A stretch of 11,372 nucleotides of DNA, taken from assembly GCA_050996575.1 (NCBI GenBank), contig JBPCRS010000202.1:1-11372 (forward strand). The letters run 5' to 3'. Of the stretch, positions 1 to 6,034 are shown in pieces; the stretch's first letter is position 1, and each line of letters starts with the position of its first letter. The translations under genes were made by a program, and so were the position numbers. The notes below the pieces were generated by a model that worked only from the letters and a program-made list of their open reading frames with translations, ran no database searches and had not been told where the DNA came from. The stretch comes from DASUSH01 sp050996575 (GTDB lineage: Bacteria; Actinomycetota; Thermoleophilia; Solirubrobacterales; 70-9).

Positions 1-359
1 CGCTTCGTCTTCAGGAAAAGCTGTGGGTAGGGGATCCGCTCGTAGGCGAGGATCTCGGGCCCGTTGCCGGCGCACCAGTGCAGGAGGTCGATTGTCGGCA
101 GCACCTCCATCGTGTAGCTCTCGACCCGGGGCTTGCCCTGCTCGCGGGTGAGCAGCTCGGCGAGGACGTCGATCTCCTCGACAAGCACGTCGGCGGCGCG
201 GCGCAGGTAGCGGCCGCGGTCCTCGAGCGTTAGCTGCGCCCAGAACGGCTGCACCTCGGCGACGTCGTCGACTACCGCCTGGACCTCGCCGGGGGCGATC
301 GTCTCGACCATCCCGACCAGCTCGCCCGTGGCCGGATTGAAGGATTTGAGCGCGCCCAT
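1..359 (-). CDS. Aldehyde dehydrogenase family protein, N-terminal part (runs off left edge)
   Basis: This is the first 119 residues of an NAD(P)-dependent aldehyde dehydrogenase, which oxidises an aldehyde to the carboxylic acid in the cytoplasm. The translation opens MGALKSFNPATGELVG, the usual N-terminal strand of the family (FNPATGE). It continues with helices containing RGRYLRRAADVL and LTREQGKPRVES (the conserved EQGKP segment), then LLHWCAGNGPEIL and IPYPQLFLKTKR. The catalytic Cys and Glu and the Rossmann core lie outside the window, so the substrate cannot be named; the N-terminus resembles the broad succinate-semialdehyde-dehydrogenase-like group. The start at 359 is preferred over an in-frame ATG at 404 because the family begins near the FNPATGE motif and a -10-like TAGACT (370-375) sits 10 bases upstream. 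No Shine-Dalgarno is visible. The gene is divergent from vapB. Confidence 0.92.
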   Translation of the reverse strand, partial: MGALKSFNPATGELVGMVETIAPGEVQAVVDDVAEVQPFWAQLTLEDRGRYLRRAADVLVEEIDVLAELLTREQGKPRVESYTMEVLPTIDLLHWCAGNGPEILAYERIPYPQLFLKTK

Positions 360-369
360 CGGTCGGCGC

Positions 370-375
370 AGTCTA
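370..375 (-). promoter_or_regulatory. Candidate -10 box of the aldehyde dehydrogenase gene (leaderless)
   Basis: Read on the minus strand this is TAGACT, matching TATAAT at four of six positions. It ends 10 bases before the ATG at 359, so a start of transcription 6-8 bases downstream would fall almost on the start codon. No good -35 is visible. This is inferred from position and from the same arrangement at other genes in the window. Confidence 0.35.
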
Positions 376-408
376 GGTGCGAAGCCGGCACCGTCTCGTC
401 CCATGCAG

Positions 409-440
409 TGTGTATTCAGACGTAAAGTCTTGTGTATCCT
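409..440 (+). promoter_or_regulatory. vapBC promoter with candidate operator repeats
   Basis: Two near-identical copies, TGTGTATTC (409-417) and TGTGTATCC (431-439), lie 22 bases apart. Between them is a small dyad, AGAC-N5-GTCT (418-430). The second copy contains TATCCT (435-440), a plausible -10 ending 9 bases before the vapB ATG. VapB-type antitoxins are known to autorepress by binding repeats at their own promoter, and this position fits. That VapB binds here is inference. Confidence 0.4.
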
Positions 441-449
441 TGCGATCCG

Positions 450-668
450 ATGAGAACCAACATCGAGATCGACGACGCGCTGATGGAGGAAGCCCGCGAG
501 CTGGCTGGGACCAAGACCAAACGTGAGACGGTCGAGCTGGCCCTACGCGCCCTCGTTCGCAATCGAAGGCAGCTCAAGGCCACGCTCGAGATGCAGGGCG
601 CCTTCCCGGACTTCCCGACGATCGAAGAGCTTCGGCCCGGGGACGAGGGTCGATATTGGTCGTCGTAG
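450..668 (+). CDS. vapB: VapB-family antitoxin
   Basis: This is a 72-residue antitoxin of the VapB/DUF2191 type. Its family binds and neutralises a PIN-domain RNase and represses the shared promoter. The N-terminus MRTNIEIDDALMEEARELAG forms the beta strand and first helix of a ribbon-helix-helix DNA-binding domain. It is followed by TKTKRETVELALRALV, the second helix typical of the family (roughly residues 21-37). The acidic C-terminus ending GDEGRYWSS would be the toxin-binding tail. The ATG at 450 is preferred to an in-frame GTG at 432 because the family begins with MRTNI-like sequence and the GTG lies inside the putative promoter repeats. No Shine-Dalgarno is visible, so the message is probably leaderless. 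Its end overlaps the start of vapC by 13 bases, so the two are translationally coupled. Confidence 0.92.
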   Translation: MRTNIEIDDALMEEARELAGTKTKRETVELALRALVRNRRQLKATLEMQGAFPDFPTIEELRPGDEGRYWSS

Positions 669-1060
669 ACACAAGTGTTTGGGTCGACCTCTACCGAGAT
701 CGCGAATCCGCCCAGGTCGAGGCCCTCAAGACGCTGCTGAGGGGCGAGTCGACGGTCGCGCTGACGGATGTGGTCTACATGGAGGTGCTGCAGGGAGCGC
801 TGAGCGATCGCGACCAGCAAACTCTCGAGGCACACCTGTCCAAGTTTCCGATATTGAGACTGCTTCGGCTCGACGACTTCAAAGCCGCAGCCGATCTGTA
901 CCGAACCGCCCGAGCTGTCGGCGTCACGGTCAGAAGCAGCCTTGACCTATTGATCGCCGCCGCTTGCCTCAGGGCCGAAGCTCAGCTGCTCCACTCCGAT
1001 GCCGACTTCGACCGGCTCGCCTCCTGCACTCCGCTGCGGATCTACGAACCTGCCGCTTGA
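656..1060 (+). CDS. vapC: VapC-family PIN-domain ribonuclease toxin
   Basis: This 134-residue single-domain PIN protein is the toxin partner of the upstream VapB. VapC toxins are Mg2+-dependent RNases that cleave specific tRNA or rRNA sites to arrest growth. The acidic active-site residues are visible in order: Asp5 (VVVDTSVWVD), Glu43 (YMEVLQG), Asp97 (LDLLIAA) and Asp115 with Asp117/Asp119 (HSDADFDRLA). All expected catalytic positions are filled, so the toxin looks intact. The start is TTG at 656, chosen because MVVVDTSVW is the family N-terminus and GAGGGT (645-650) gives a well-spaced ribosome binding site inside vapB. It overlaps vapB by 13 bases, and its TGA overlaps the TTG of the Nudix gene. 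The TA pair looks slightly less G+C-rich than its neighbours by eye, which would fit mobility, but this was not measured. The RNA target cannot be read from sequence. Confidence 0.93.
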   Translation: MVVVDTSVWVDLYRDRESAQVEALKTLLRGESTVALTDVVYMEVLQGALSDRDQQTLEAHLSKFPILRLLRLDDFKAAADLYRTARAVGVTVRSSLDLLIAAACLRAEAQLLHSDADFDRLASCTPLRIYEPAA

Positions 1061-1566
1061 GCTTTCGATTCTGCCCACTCTGTGCCGTCGAGCTCGAGCC
1101 GCGTCGCGAGCGCGCCGAGGAGCCCGAGCGGCCAACCTGTCCCGCCTGCGGGTTCATCCACTACGAGAACCCGGCGCCGACGGTGCAGGCATGGATCGAG
1201 CGCGACGGGAAGTTCCTGTTCCTGCGGCGGGCCCGCGAGCCGCAGCGGGGACTGTGGAACCTGACCGGCGGGTTCCTCGAGCCGTTCGAGTCGCCCGAGG
1301 AGGCCCTTCGTCGCGAGGGTCTCGAGGAGCTAGGGATCGAGATCGAGGTCGGCAAGCTGATCGGCGCTTTCTCCTCGGCGTACGCGGACACCGGGCGGTC
1401 CACTCTGGACCTCGGCTACCGCTGCGGGCTCGCGGACCCGGTGGCCGAGCTCCATGTCTCCGACGAGTCCACGGAGGCCGGCTGGTTCGCCTTGGGCGAG
1501 GTACCGGAGCTGGCTTTCGAGGGCGAGCGGCTGGCCCTGGCGGCGCTCAGAGCCGGCACGGCCTAG
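1057..1566 (+). CDS. Zinc-ribbon Nudix hydrolase
   Basis: This 169-residue protein of the Nudix superfamily hydrolyses a nucleoside diphosphate linked to another moiety. An N-terminal zinc ribbon has two CxxC pairs (Cys6/Cys9 in FCPLCA and Cys28/Cys31 in TCPACG), as in the NADH pyrophosphatase (NudC)-type subgroup. It is followed by NPAPTVQAWIERDG and the Nudix box at residues 72-94: Gly72, Glu78, Arg86-Glu87, Glu90-Glu91 and Gly93. One box position usually occupied by a hydrophobic residue is Gly88, but the metal-binding glutamates are present. Substrate is unknown; the zinc ribbon alone does not prove NADH use. The proposed start is TTG at 1057, which overlaps the vapC stop (TTGA) and keeps the first Cys pair at the N-terminus. 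No clear Shine-Dalgarno is seen, so it probably depends on coupling to vapC. It converges with rarA, only 17 bases away. Confidence 0.9.
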   Translation: MSFRFCPLCAVELEPRRERAEEPERPTCPACGFIHYENPAPTVQAWIERDGKFLFLRRAREPQRGLWNLTGGFLEPFESPEEALRREGLEELGIEIEVGKLIGAFSSAYADTGRSTLDLGYRCGLADPVAELHVSDESTEAGWFALGEVPELAFEGERLALAALRAGTA

Positions 1567-1583
1567 CGCCGCGGCGATCAAGT

Positions 1584-2924
1584 TCAGAGCGCGTCGCGAA
1601 GCGCCTCGAGCCGGCGCCTGAGCTCGGCCTCGAAGCCGCGATCGGTGGGCTCATAGAAGCGCTCCGACTGGACCTCCTCGGGCGCCAGCGGCTGGTCGGC
1701 GACTCCGCCGGGCTCGTCGTGCGGGTAGACGTAGCCGACGCCGCGCCCGAGCTTCTTCGCCCCGGCGTAGTGAGCGTCCTGGAGATATGCGGGCGGCGGC
1801 TTCGCACCGTGCTCGCGGATGTGGGCGGCGGCGGCCGAGAGGCCCTTCATCGAGGCATTCGACTTCGGCGCCAGCGCCAGGTAGACCGCGGCCTGGGCGA
1901 GGTTGAGCTGGCACTCGGGCAGGCCGACGCGATCGACCGCGGCGCCGGTCGCGGTCGCGATCAGGAGCGCCTGAGGGTCGGCGTTGCCGATGTCCTCGGA
2001 GGCGAAGATGACCATCCGCCGGGCGATGAAGCGCGGATCCTCGCCGCCCTCGAGCATCACCGCCAGGTAGTGGAGTGCGGCGTCGACGTCGGAGTCGCGC
2101 GCCGCCTTGATCCAGGCCGAGATGTAGTCGTAGTGGCGATCGCCGCCCTTGTCGTAGAGCAGCGCCTTGCGTTGCAGCGCGTCCTCGGCGACCGCGACGT
2201 CCACCCCGGTCGCGTCTGTGACCGGCGAGAGCGCCGTCTCGACCGCGCGCTCGAGCGCGGCAAGCGCCGAACGGGCGTCGCCGCCGGAGCGCGCGGCGAT
2301 CAGCTCGATCGCATCGTCGGCCACTGGCGGCGGATCCGCGATCCCGCGCTCGGGGTCGGAGAGCGATCGCCTCAGCAACTCAGCGACGGCCTCGGGGCCG
2401 AGCGGGCTGAACTCGTAGACCTGCGAGCGTGAGATCAGCGCCGAGTTGACCTCGAAGTACGGGTTCTCGGTGGTCGCCCCGATCAGCACGACGAGGCCCT
2501 CTTCGACCGCCGGCAAAAGCGCGTCCTGCTGGGCCTTGTTGAAACGATGGATCTCGTCGAGGAAGAAGATCGTCGGCTGGTTCGAGGCGCGACGGCGCTC
2601 GGTCGCGCGCTCGATCATCGCCCGCACCTCGGCCCGGCCGGCGTTGACCGCCGAGGCCTCCTCGAAGAACCCGTCAGCTCGGGTGGCGACGATCCGCGCC
2701 AGCGTCGTCTTCCCCGAGCCGGGCGGCCCGTAGAAGATCGCCGAGTGCGGCTGGCCGGACTCGATCGCCGCGCGCAGCGACGATCCATCGGCGAGCAGCT
2801 CGGCCTGTCCGACGAGTTCGTCGAGATCGCGCGGGCGCATCCGGACCGCGAGCGGCGCCTCGGCCTCCGGCACCGCGGTGCGCCTGCGTTCCGCCCCCTG
2901 GTCTTCGTCGAAGAGCCTCTGCAT
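1584..2924 (-). CDS. rarA: Replication-associated recombination protein A (RarA/MgsA), AAA+ ATPase
   Basis: This 446-residue AAA+ ATPase of the RarA/MgsA/WRNIP1 family acts at stalled or gapped replication forks in the cytoplasm; E. coli RarA is about the same length. Visible in order are an N-terminal PLAVRMRPRDLDELVGQ box (typical of clamp-loader-related AAA+ proteins), Walker A GPPGSGKT (66-73), Walker B IFFLDEIHRFNKAQQDALLP (119-138, Asp123/Glu124), the sensor-1 segment IGATTENPYFEVN (148-160), and the arginine-finger region LISRSQVYEF (Arg166). A C-terminal MgsA tetramerisation domain follows, with ALHYLAVMLEGGEDPRFIARR and the typical KPPPAYLQDAHY/GYVYPHDEPGG ending. All key residues are present. 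The ATG at 2924 gives the family N-terminus MQRLFDED. It lies 27 bases after fkbM on the same strand, with a hairpin between them. No Shine-Dalgarno is seen. Confidence 0.97.
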   Translation of the reverse strand: MQRLFDEDQGAERRRTAVPEAEAPLAVRMRPRDLDELVGQAELLADGSSLRAAIESGQPHSAIFYGPPGSGKTTLARIVATRADGFFEEASAVNAGRAEVRAMIERATERRRASNQPTIFFLDEIHRFNKAQQDALLPAVEEGLVVLIGATTENPYFEVNSALISRSQVYEFSPLGPEAVAELLRRSLSDPERGIADPPPVADDAIELIAARSGGDARSALAALERAVETALSPVTDATGVDVAVAEDALQRKALLYDKGGDRHYDYISAWIKAARDSDVDAALHYLAVMLEGGEDPRFIARRMVIFASEDIGNADPQALLIATATGAAVDRVGLPECQLNLAQAAVYLALAPKSNASMKGLSAAAAHIREHGAKPPPAYLQDAHYAGAKKLGRGVGYVYPHDEPGGVADQPLAPEEVQSERFYEPTDRGFEAELRRRLEALRDAL

Positions 2925-2932
2925 GCCGATCA

Positions 2933-2960
2933 GATCAGTGATTTCATCGAATTACTGATC
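2933..2960 (-). repeat. Hairpin at the fkbM-rarA junction
   Basis: GATCAGT (2933-2939) is perfectly complementary to ACTGATC (2954-2960). Pairing can continue inward through ATT/AAT with two G-T wobbles to a 4-base loop, giving about 12 paired positions. The hairpin contains the fkbM stop codon (2952-2954) and ends 9 bases before the rarA start. There is no T-run after it on the minus strand, so a standard intrinsic terminator is unlikely. It may be an RNA element limiting read-through or translation of rarA, or a protein-binding palindrome. Confidence 0.5.
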
Positions 2961-3836
2961 GGGGTTGAGTGTCCAGCGCAGGTTGAAGGAAAGCTCGTGA
3001 TCGCGAACCGCGGCGGCGATCTGCTCATCGCCCGCCGGGATCAGAACCCGCGCCTGCTCGTCGACGATCTCGAGCGTGCCACGGTCGCGCAGGCTTGCCA
3101 CCCACACGGCCGGGTCGACTCCTCCATCCGCGAGGCGCGACGAATGGCACTCGAGGAACACGGTCGAGCCGGCCGAGCGGGCGATCGTCTCGGCGAGACC
3201 GGCGACCGCGAGCGCCTCGGCGCCTTCGATGTCGATCTTGGCGACATCGAAGCCGCGACCGTCCATCACCTCGTCGAGCGTGACGCAGGCAACCTCGATC
3301 ACGCGCTCGGAGGGGGCCGGCAGCGGCACCGTGCCCGACTGGTCGAGGGCGAGATGAATGAGCAGCGGGGCGCTGCCGGGCTCGGCGGCGGCAGCAGCCT
3401 CGATCAGCTCGACCCGGTCGTCGAAACCGTTCGCGCTGATGTTCCGGCGCAGCGCCGTGGCGTTCGGCGGCGTCGGCTCAACGGCAATCACCTTGCCCTC
3501 GGGGCCGGCGGCTCGAGCGGCGAGCAGGGTGAGGACGCCGATGTGAGCGCCGCAATCGAGGACGACCGCGCCGGGCTCGATCGCGTCGACGAAAAGCCCG
3601 ACCTGAAACGGGTGGACGACCGATCCCGAGATCTGATGCAGATAATTGCCGTGCTCGGCAAGCGAGCCGCTGACGGTGAGCCCGTCGATGTCGACCTCGT
3701 GCTGATCGGCACCGTAGCGACCGAGCATCCGCCGGACGCGATTGGTAACCGGGAGGAAACCATGCGGCTCGAGCCGATCGGCAACCGCAAAGCCGGCCTC
3801 GAGCACCCTGCCTCTGATCGATCGGGTCCCGCTCAT
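2952..3836 (-). CDS. FkbM-family SAM-dependent methyltransferase
   Basis: This 294-residue protein carries the FkbM methyltransferase domain in its C-terminal two thirds. Members O-methylate sugars, polyketides or other small molecules using S-adenosylmethionine. Motif I is VVLDCGAHIG (91-100). It is followed by KVIAVEPTPPNATALRRN (115-132), where Glu120 would bind the ribose hydroxyls. The family signature is FDVAKIDIEGAEALAVAGL (196-214), with the KIDIEGAE core typical of FkbM. The first 80 residues (RLEPHGFLPVTNRVRRML and the following YLHQISGS segment) are an N-terminal extension often seen in actinobacterial members. No signal peptide or membrane segment is seen. The acceptor substrate cannot be inferred, and the neighbours are not a biosynthetic cluster. 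The start at 3836 lies only 26 bases from the divergent M20 gene, with a -10-like TACTCT (3846-3851) 9 bases before the ATG and no Shine-Dalgarno. Confidence 0.92.
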   Translation of the reverse strand: MSGTRSIRGRVLEAGFAVADRLEPHGFLPVTNRVRRMLGRYGADQHEVDIDGLTVSGSLAEHGNYLHQISGSVVHPFQVGLFVDAIEPGAVVLDCGAHIGVLTLLAARAAGPEGKVIAVEPTPPNATALRRNISANGFDDRVELIEAAAAAEPGSAPLLIHLALDQSGTVPLPAPSERVIEVACVTLDEVMDGRGFDVAKIDIEGAEALAVAGLAETIARSAGSTVFLECHSSRLADGGVDPAVWVASLRDRGTLEIVDEQARVLIPAGDEQIAAAVRDHELSFNLRWTLNPDQ

Positions 3837-3845
3837 TCAGGGCCG

Positions 3846-3855
3846 AGAGTAACCT
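3846..3855. promoter_or_regulatory. Overlapping divergent -10 elements for fkbM and the M20 gene
   Basis: In the 26 bases between the two start codons the sequence AGAGTAACCT holds TACTCT on the minus strand (3846-3851), 9 bases before the fkbM ATG. It also holds TAACCT on the plus strand (3850-3855), 7 bases before the M20 ATG. The two hexamers share two base pairs. Neither start has a Shine-Dalgarno, so both messages could be leaderless, with polymerase binding in one direction excluding the other. Inferred from spacing only. Confidence 0.35.
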
Positions 3856-3862
3856 GGCTCGG

Positions 3863-5206
3863 ATGGCGGAGAGCGGCATCAGCGCGATCGATGCGGGAAG
3901 CGAACTCGGAGTGCAGGCAACGGAGCTCCTGCAGCGGCTGATCCGATTCGACACCACCAACCCGCCGGGCAACGAGCGCGCCGCGCAGGAGATGCTCGCC
4001 TCGGTGCTCGCTGACGCCGGCTTTGAGTACGAGCTGCTCGGAGTCGAGCACGAGCGCCCGAATTTGATCGCCCGACTGGCGGGAGAGGCCGAGGGACCGA
4101 CGCTTTGCCTGCTCGGTCACGTCGACACGGTCCCCGCGAACGCCGACGAATGGAGCCACGACCCCTGGAGCGGCGACATCGCCGAGGAGCAGCTCTGGGG
4201 GCGCGGCGCGCAGGACATGAAGGAGCAGGTGGCGACCGAGGTTGCTGCCGCGATCGAGCTCGCCGGATCGGGCTGGCGGCCTCGGGGCGAGCTGCTCGTG
4301 ATCGTCACCGCGGACGAGGAGATGGGTGCCCACAAGGGCGCCAAGTGGCTCTGCGAGGAGCATCCGGAGAAGGTCCGCTGCGATGTCGTCGTCAACGAGG
4401 GCGGCGGGATGAGCTTCGAGCTCGGCGGGCGGCGCTATTACACGCTCTGCGTCGGTGAGAAAGGCGTCTTTCGCTTCCATCTGCGAACGAGTGGCCGCGC
4501 CGGCCATGCCTCAGTGCCGGCACTAGGCGACAACGCGCTGCTGAAGCTGGCGCCGCTTCTCGATGCGCTGCGCTCGCAGCCCGAGCCGGAGCCGAACCCG
4601 GAGGGCCTCGAGTTCCTCGGCGCGCTGCTCGGCGAGACGGTCGAGCCGGCAGAGCTCGGGGCTGCGCTCGGCCGCCTTGCCGAGCTCGACCCGCTGCTCG
4701 CCGCCTTCGTCGCCGAGCCGATGCTGCGGGTAACGCTGACGCCGACCAAGGCACGCGCGTCGGAGAAGGAGAACGTGATTCCCTCGAGCGCCGAGATCCT
4801 CGTCGACTGCCGGGTGCCGCCCGAGATGGACGAGGACGATGTCCGCCAGCGGGTCGAGCGCGTGCTCGACACGGCCGCCGCCGAGTACGAGATCGAGTTC
4901 GCCGATCGTGCCGTCGGCAACCGATCGCCGAGCGCCTCCGAGCTGCGCGATCAGATCGCCGCGACGATGGAGGAGCTCGACCCGGGCTGTGGGCTGGTCC
5001 CGATCGTGATGGCCGGCTTCTCCGACAGCCATTGGTTTCGCAACGCTTTCGATACGGCGACCGTCTATGGCTTCTGCCCGCAGCGCGACATGGCGCTCGC
5101 CGAGGCCGGGCCGCTGATCCATGGGGCCGACGAGCGGATCCGGGTGTCGGACATCGACCTGGCCGCCAACTTCTACCGCGACCTGACGAGGAGGGTGCTG
5201 GGATGA
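3863..5206 (+). CDS. M20-family metallohydrolase (peptidase/deacylase)
   Basis: This 447-residue cytoplasmic di-zinc hydrolase belongs to the M20/M25/M40 family (ArgE/DapE/carboxypeptidase-like), whose members cleave amide bonds of small peptides or N-acyl amino acids. The metal-binding and catalytic motifs are visible: FDTTNPPGNE near the N-terminus, GHVDTVP (His86, Asp88), WGRGAQDMKEQ (Asp118), VTADEEMGA (catalytic Glu152, metal-binding Glu153), NEGGG (Glu179), and a C-terminal LIHGADERI (His420). The dimerisation lid covers roughly residues 200-320. One deviation is DMKEQ in place of the common DMKGG after the bridging Asp. Substrate is not determinable. It is not confidently ArgE or DapE, and no arginine or lysine genes are near. 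The start ATG at 3863 has no Shine-Dalgarno. Its TGA overlaps the ATG of the DUF1385 gene (ATGA), indicating coupling. Confidence 0.93.
   Translation: MAESGISAIDAGSELGVQATELLQRLIRFDTTNPPGNERAAQEMLASVLADAGFEYELLGVEHERPNLIARLAGEAEGPTLCLLGHVDTVPANADEWSHDPWSGDIAEEQLWGRGAQDMKEQVATEVAAAIELAGSGWRPRGELLVIVTADEEMGAHKGAKWLCEEHPEKVRCDVVVNEGGGMSFELGGRRYYTLCVGEKGVFRFHLRTSGRAGHASVPALGDNALLKLAPLLDALRSQPEPEPNPEGLEFLGALLGETVEPAELGAALGRLAELDPLLAAFVAEPMLRVTLTPTKARASEKENVIPSSAEILVDCRVPPEMDEDDVRQRVERVLDTAAAEYEIEFADRAVGNRSPSASELRDQIAATMEELDPGCGLVPIVMAGFSDSHWFRNAFDTATVYGFCPQRDMALAEAGPLIHGADERIRVSDIDLAANFYRDLTRRVLG
5188..5195 (+). promoter_or_regulatory. Ribosome binding site of the DUF1385 gene
   Basis: GAGGAGGG lies inside the end of the M20 gene, 7 bases before the ATG at 5203. 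It fixes the start of the DUF1385 protein at that ATG, although the reading frame remains open much further upstream. Confidence 0.8.
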
Positions 5207-6006
5207 GCGAAGAGGAACGAATCAGGCTCGGGGGCATGGCGCTGCGCAACGGACTGCTGGTCCACGGCCCGACATCGTGGGCGGCGGCGGCGCGCTCGCC
5301 CGAGGGCGCGATCCGCGTCGCCTCCGGCGCCAAGCCGACCTTCCCCGGCCCGGCCGCGAGGATGCCCGTCCTGCGTGGACCGCTGCGCCTCGCCGAGGGG
5401 TTCGCGTTCATCCCGATCGCGCGCCAGAAGCTGCCAGTCGCCCGGCTACCGTTCGAGGACCTTCGTGTCGTCGCCGTCGCGCTGGCCGCAACCGCCGCCA
5501 GCGCGTTCTTGCGCAGCGGCGAGGGGCGCGCCCCGGCGGCGCTTCGCGAGGCGCTCGCCGCCGGCCTCGGCTTGATGCCGGCGCTCGTCGCTTTGCGTGG
5601 CTCCGAGCTCGCCGCCTATCACGGGGTCGAACACAAATCGATCGGCGCTTATGAGCGCGGCCTCGACGACGCGACCGAGGTCGCCAAGGAGCACGAGCGC
5701 TGCGGCTCGCACCTGGTCGCGCCGATGCTTGCGCTCTCGCTTGCCGGGCAACTCCTGATCGAGCGCCTCTTCGACGAGCCCGGGAGGATCGCCCGCGGCG
5801 CCGCCGCGCTCGGCGGGGTCTCCGGGGCGGTCGAGATCTTCATCTGGTCGGAGGCCAACCCCGAGCATCCGCTGGCCCGCGCCTTCCGGCGCCCTGGGAC
5901 CGAAATTCAGCGGGTCTTCGCGACGAAGGAGCCGACCTCGGAGCAGATGGAGGTGGGCAGCGCGGCGCTCGACGAGATCCTCCGCGTCGAGGGAGTGAAG
6001 TCCTGA
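5203..6006 (+). CDS. DUF1385 family membrane protein
   Basis: This 267-residue protein of the DUF1385 family has no established function. The family pattern is clear: IRLGGMALRNGLLVHGPTSW near the N-terminus (the family's GGQAV-EGVMMRGP region), MPVLRGPLRLAEG (54-66), then AYHGVEHKSIGAYE (138-151) and ERCGSHL (165-171). His140, His144, Cys167 and His170 are candidate metal ligands. Hydrophobic stretches at about 86-103, 113-133, 171-189 and 199-216 suggest a few membrane-embedded or re-entrant helices. The start ATG at 5203 is set by a strong Shine-Dalgarno and a 4-base overlap with the M20 gene. The ftsH-like gene follows after 28 bases. The context next to a membrane protease and a metallohydrolase suggests a membrane-protein-processing role, but that is inference. 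The protein is somewhat shorter than many DUF1385 members, which are around 300 residues. Confidence 0.9.
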   Translation: MSEEERIRLGGMALRNGLLVHGPTSWAAAARSPEGAIRVASGAKPTFPGPAARMPVLRGPLRLAEGFAFIPIARQKLPVARLPFEDLRVVAVALAATAASAFLRSGEGRAPAALREALAAGLGLMPALVALRGSELAAYHGVEHKSIGAYERGLDDATEVAKEHERCGSHLVAPMLALSLAGQLLIERLFDEPGRIARGAAALGGVSGAVEIFIWSEANPEHPLARAFRRPGTEIQRVFATKEPTSEQMEVGSAALDEILRVEGVKS

Positions 6007-6020
6007 GGAGATCGTGCCGA

Positions 6021-6026
6021 TAGGAG
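6021..6026 (+). promoter_or_regulatory. Ribosome binding site of the ftsH-like gene
   Basis: TAGGAG is followed by 8 bases and then ATG at 6035. An earlier in-frame GTG at 6014 has GAGGAG only 3 bases before it, which is too close. The ATG is therefore the better start. Confidence 0.65.
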
Positions 6027-6034
6027 TCTCACGG

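Noticed and set aside
999..2432. Long plus-strand open frame (about 477 codons) across the Nudix and rarA region
   Set aside because: It lies in the wrong frame of the Nudix gene and then antisense to rarA. It is Arg/Ala/Gly-rich without recognisable motifs, a typical G+C-rich shadow.
2547..3941. Long plus-strand open frame antisense to rarA and fkbM
   Set aside because: Both antisense genes have complete family motifs. The shadow frame has none and shows the low-complexity composition expected of antisense codons.
4392..5411. Minus-strand open frame antisense to the M20 and DUF1385 genes
   Set aside because: Very high Arg/Ser content and no motif. It is explained as a shadow of the M20 gene.
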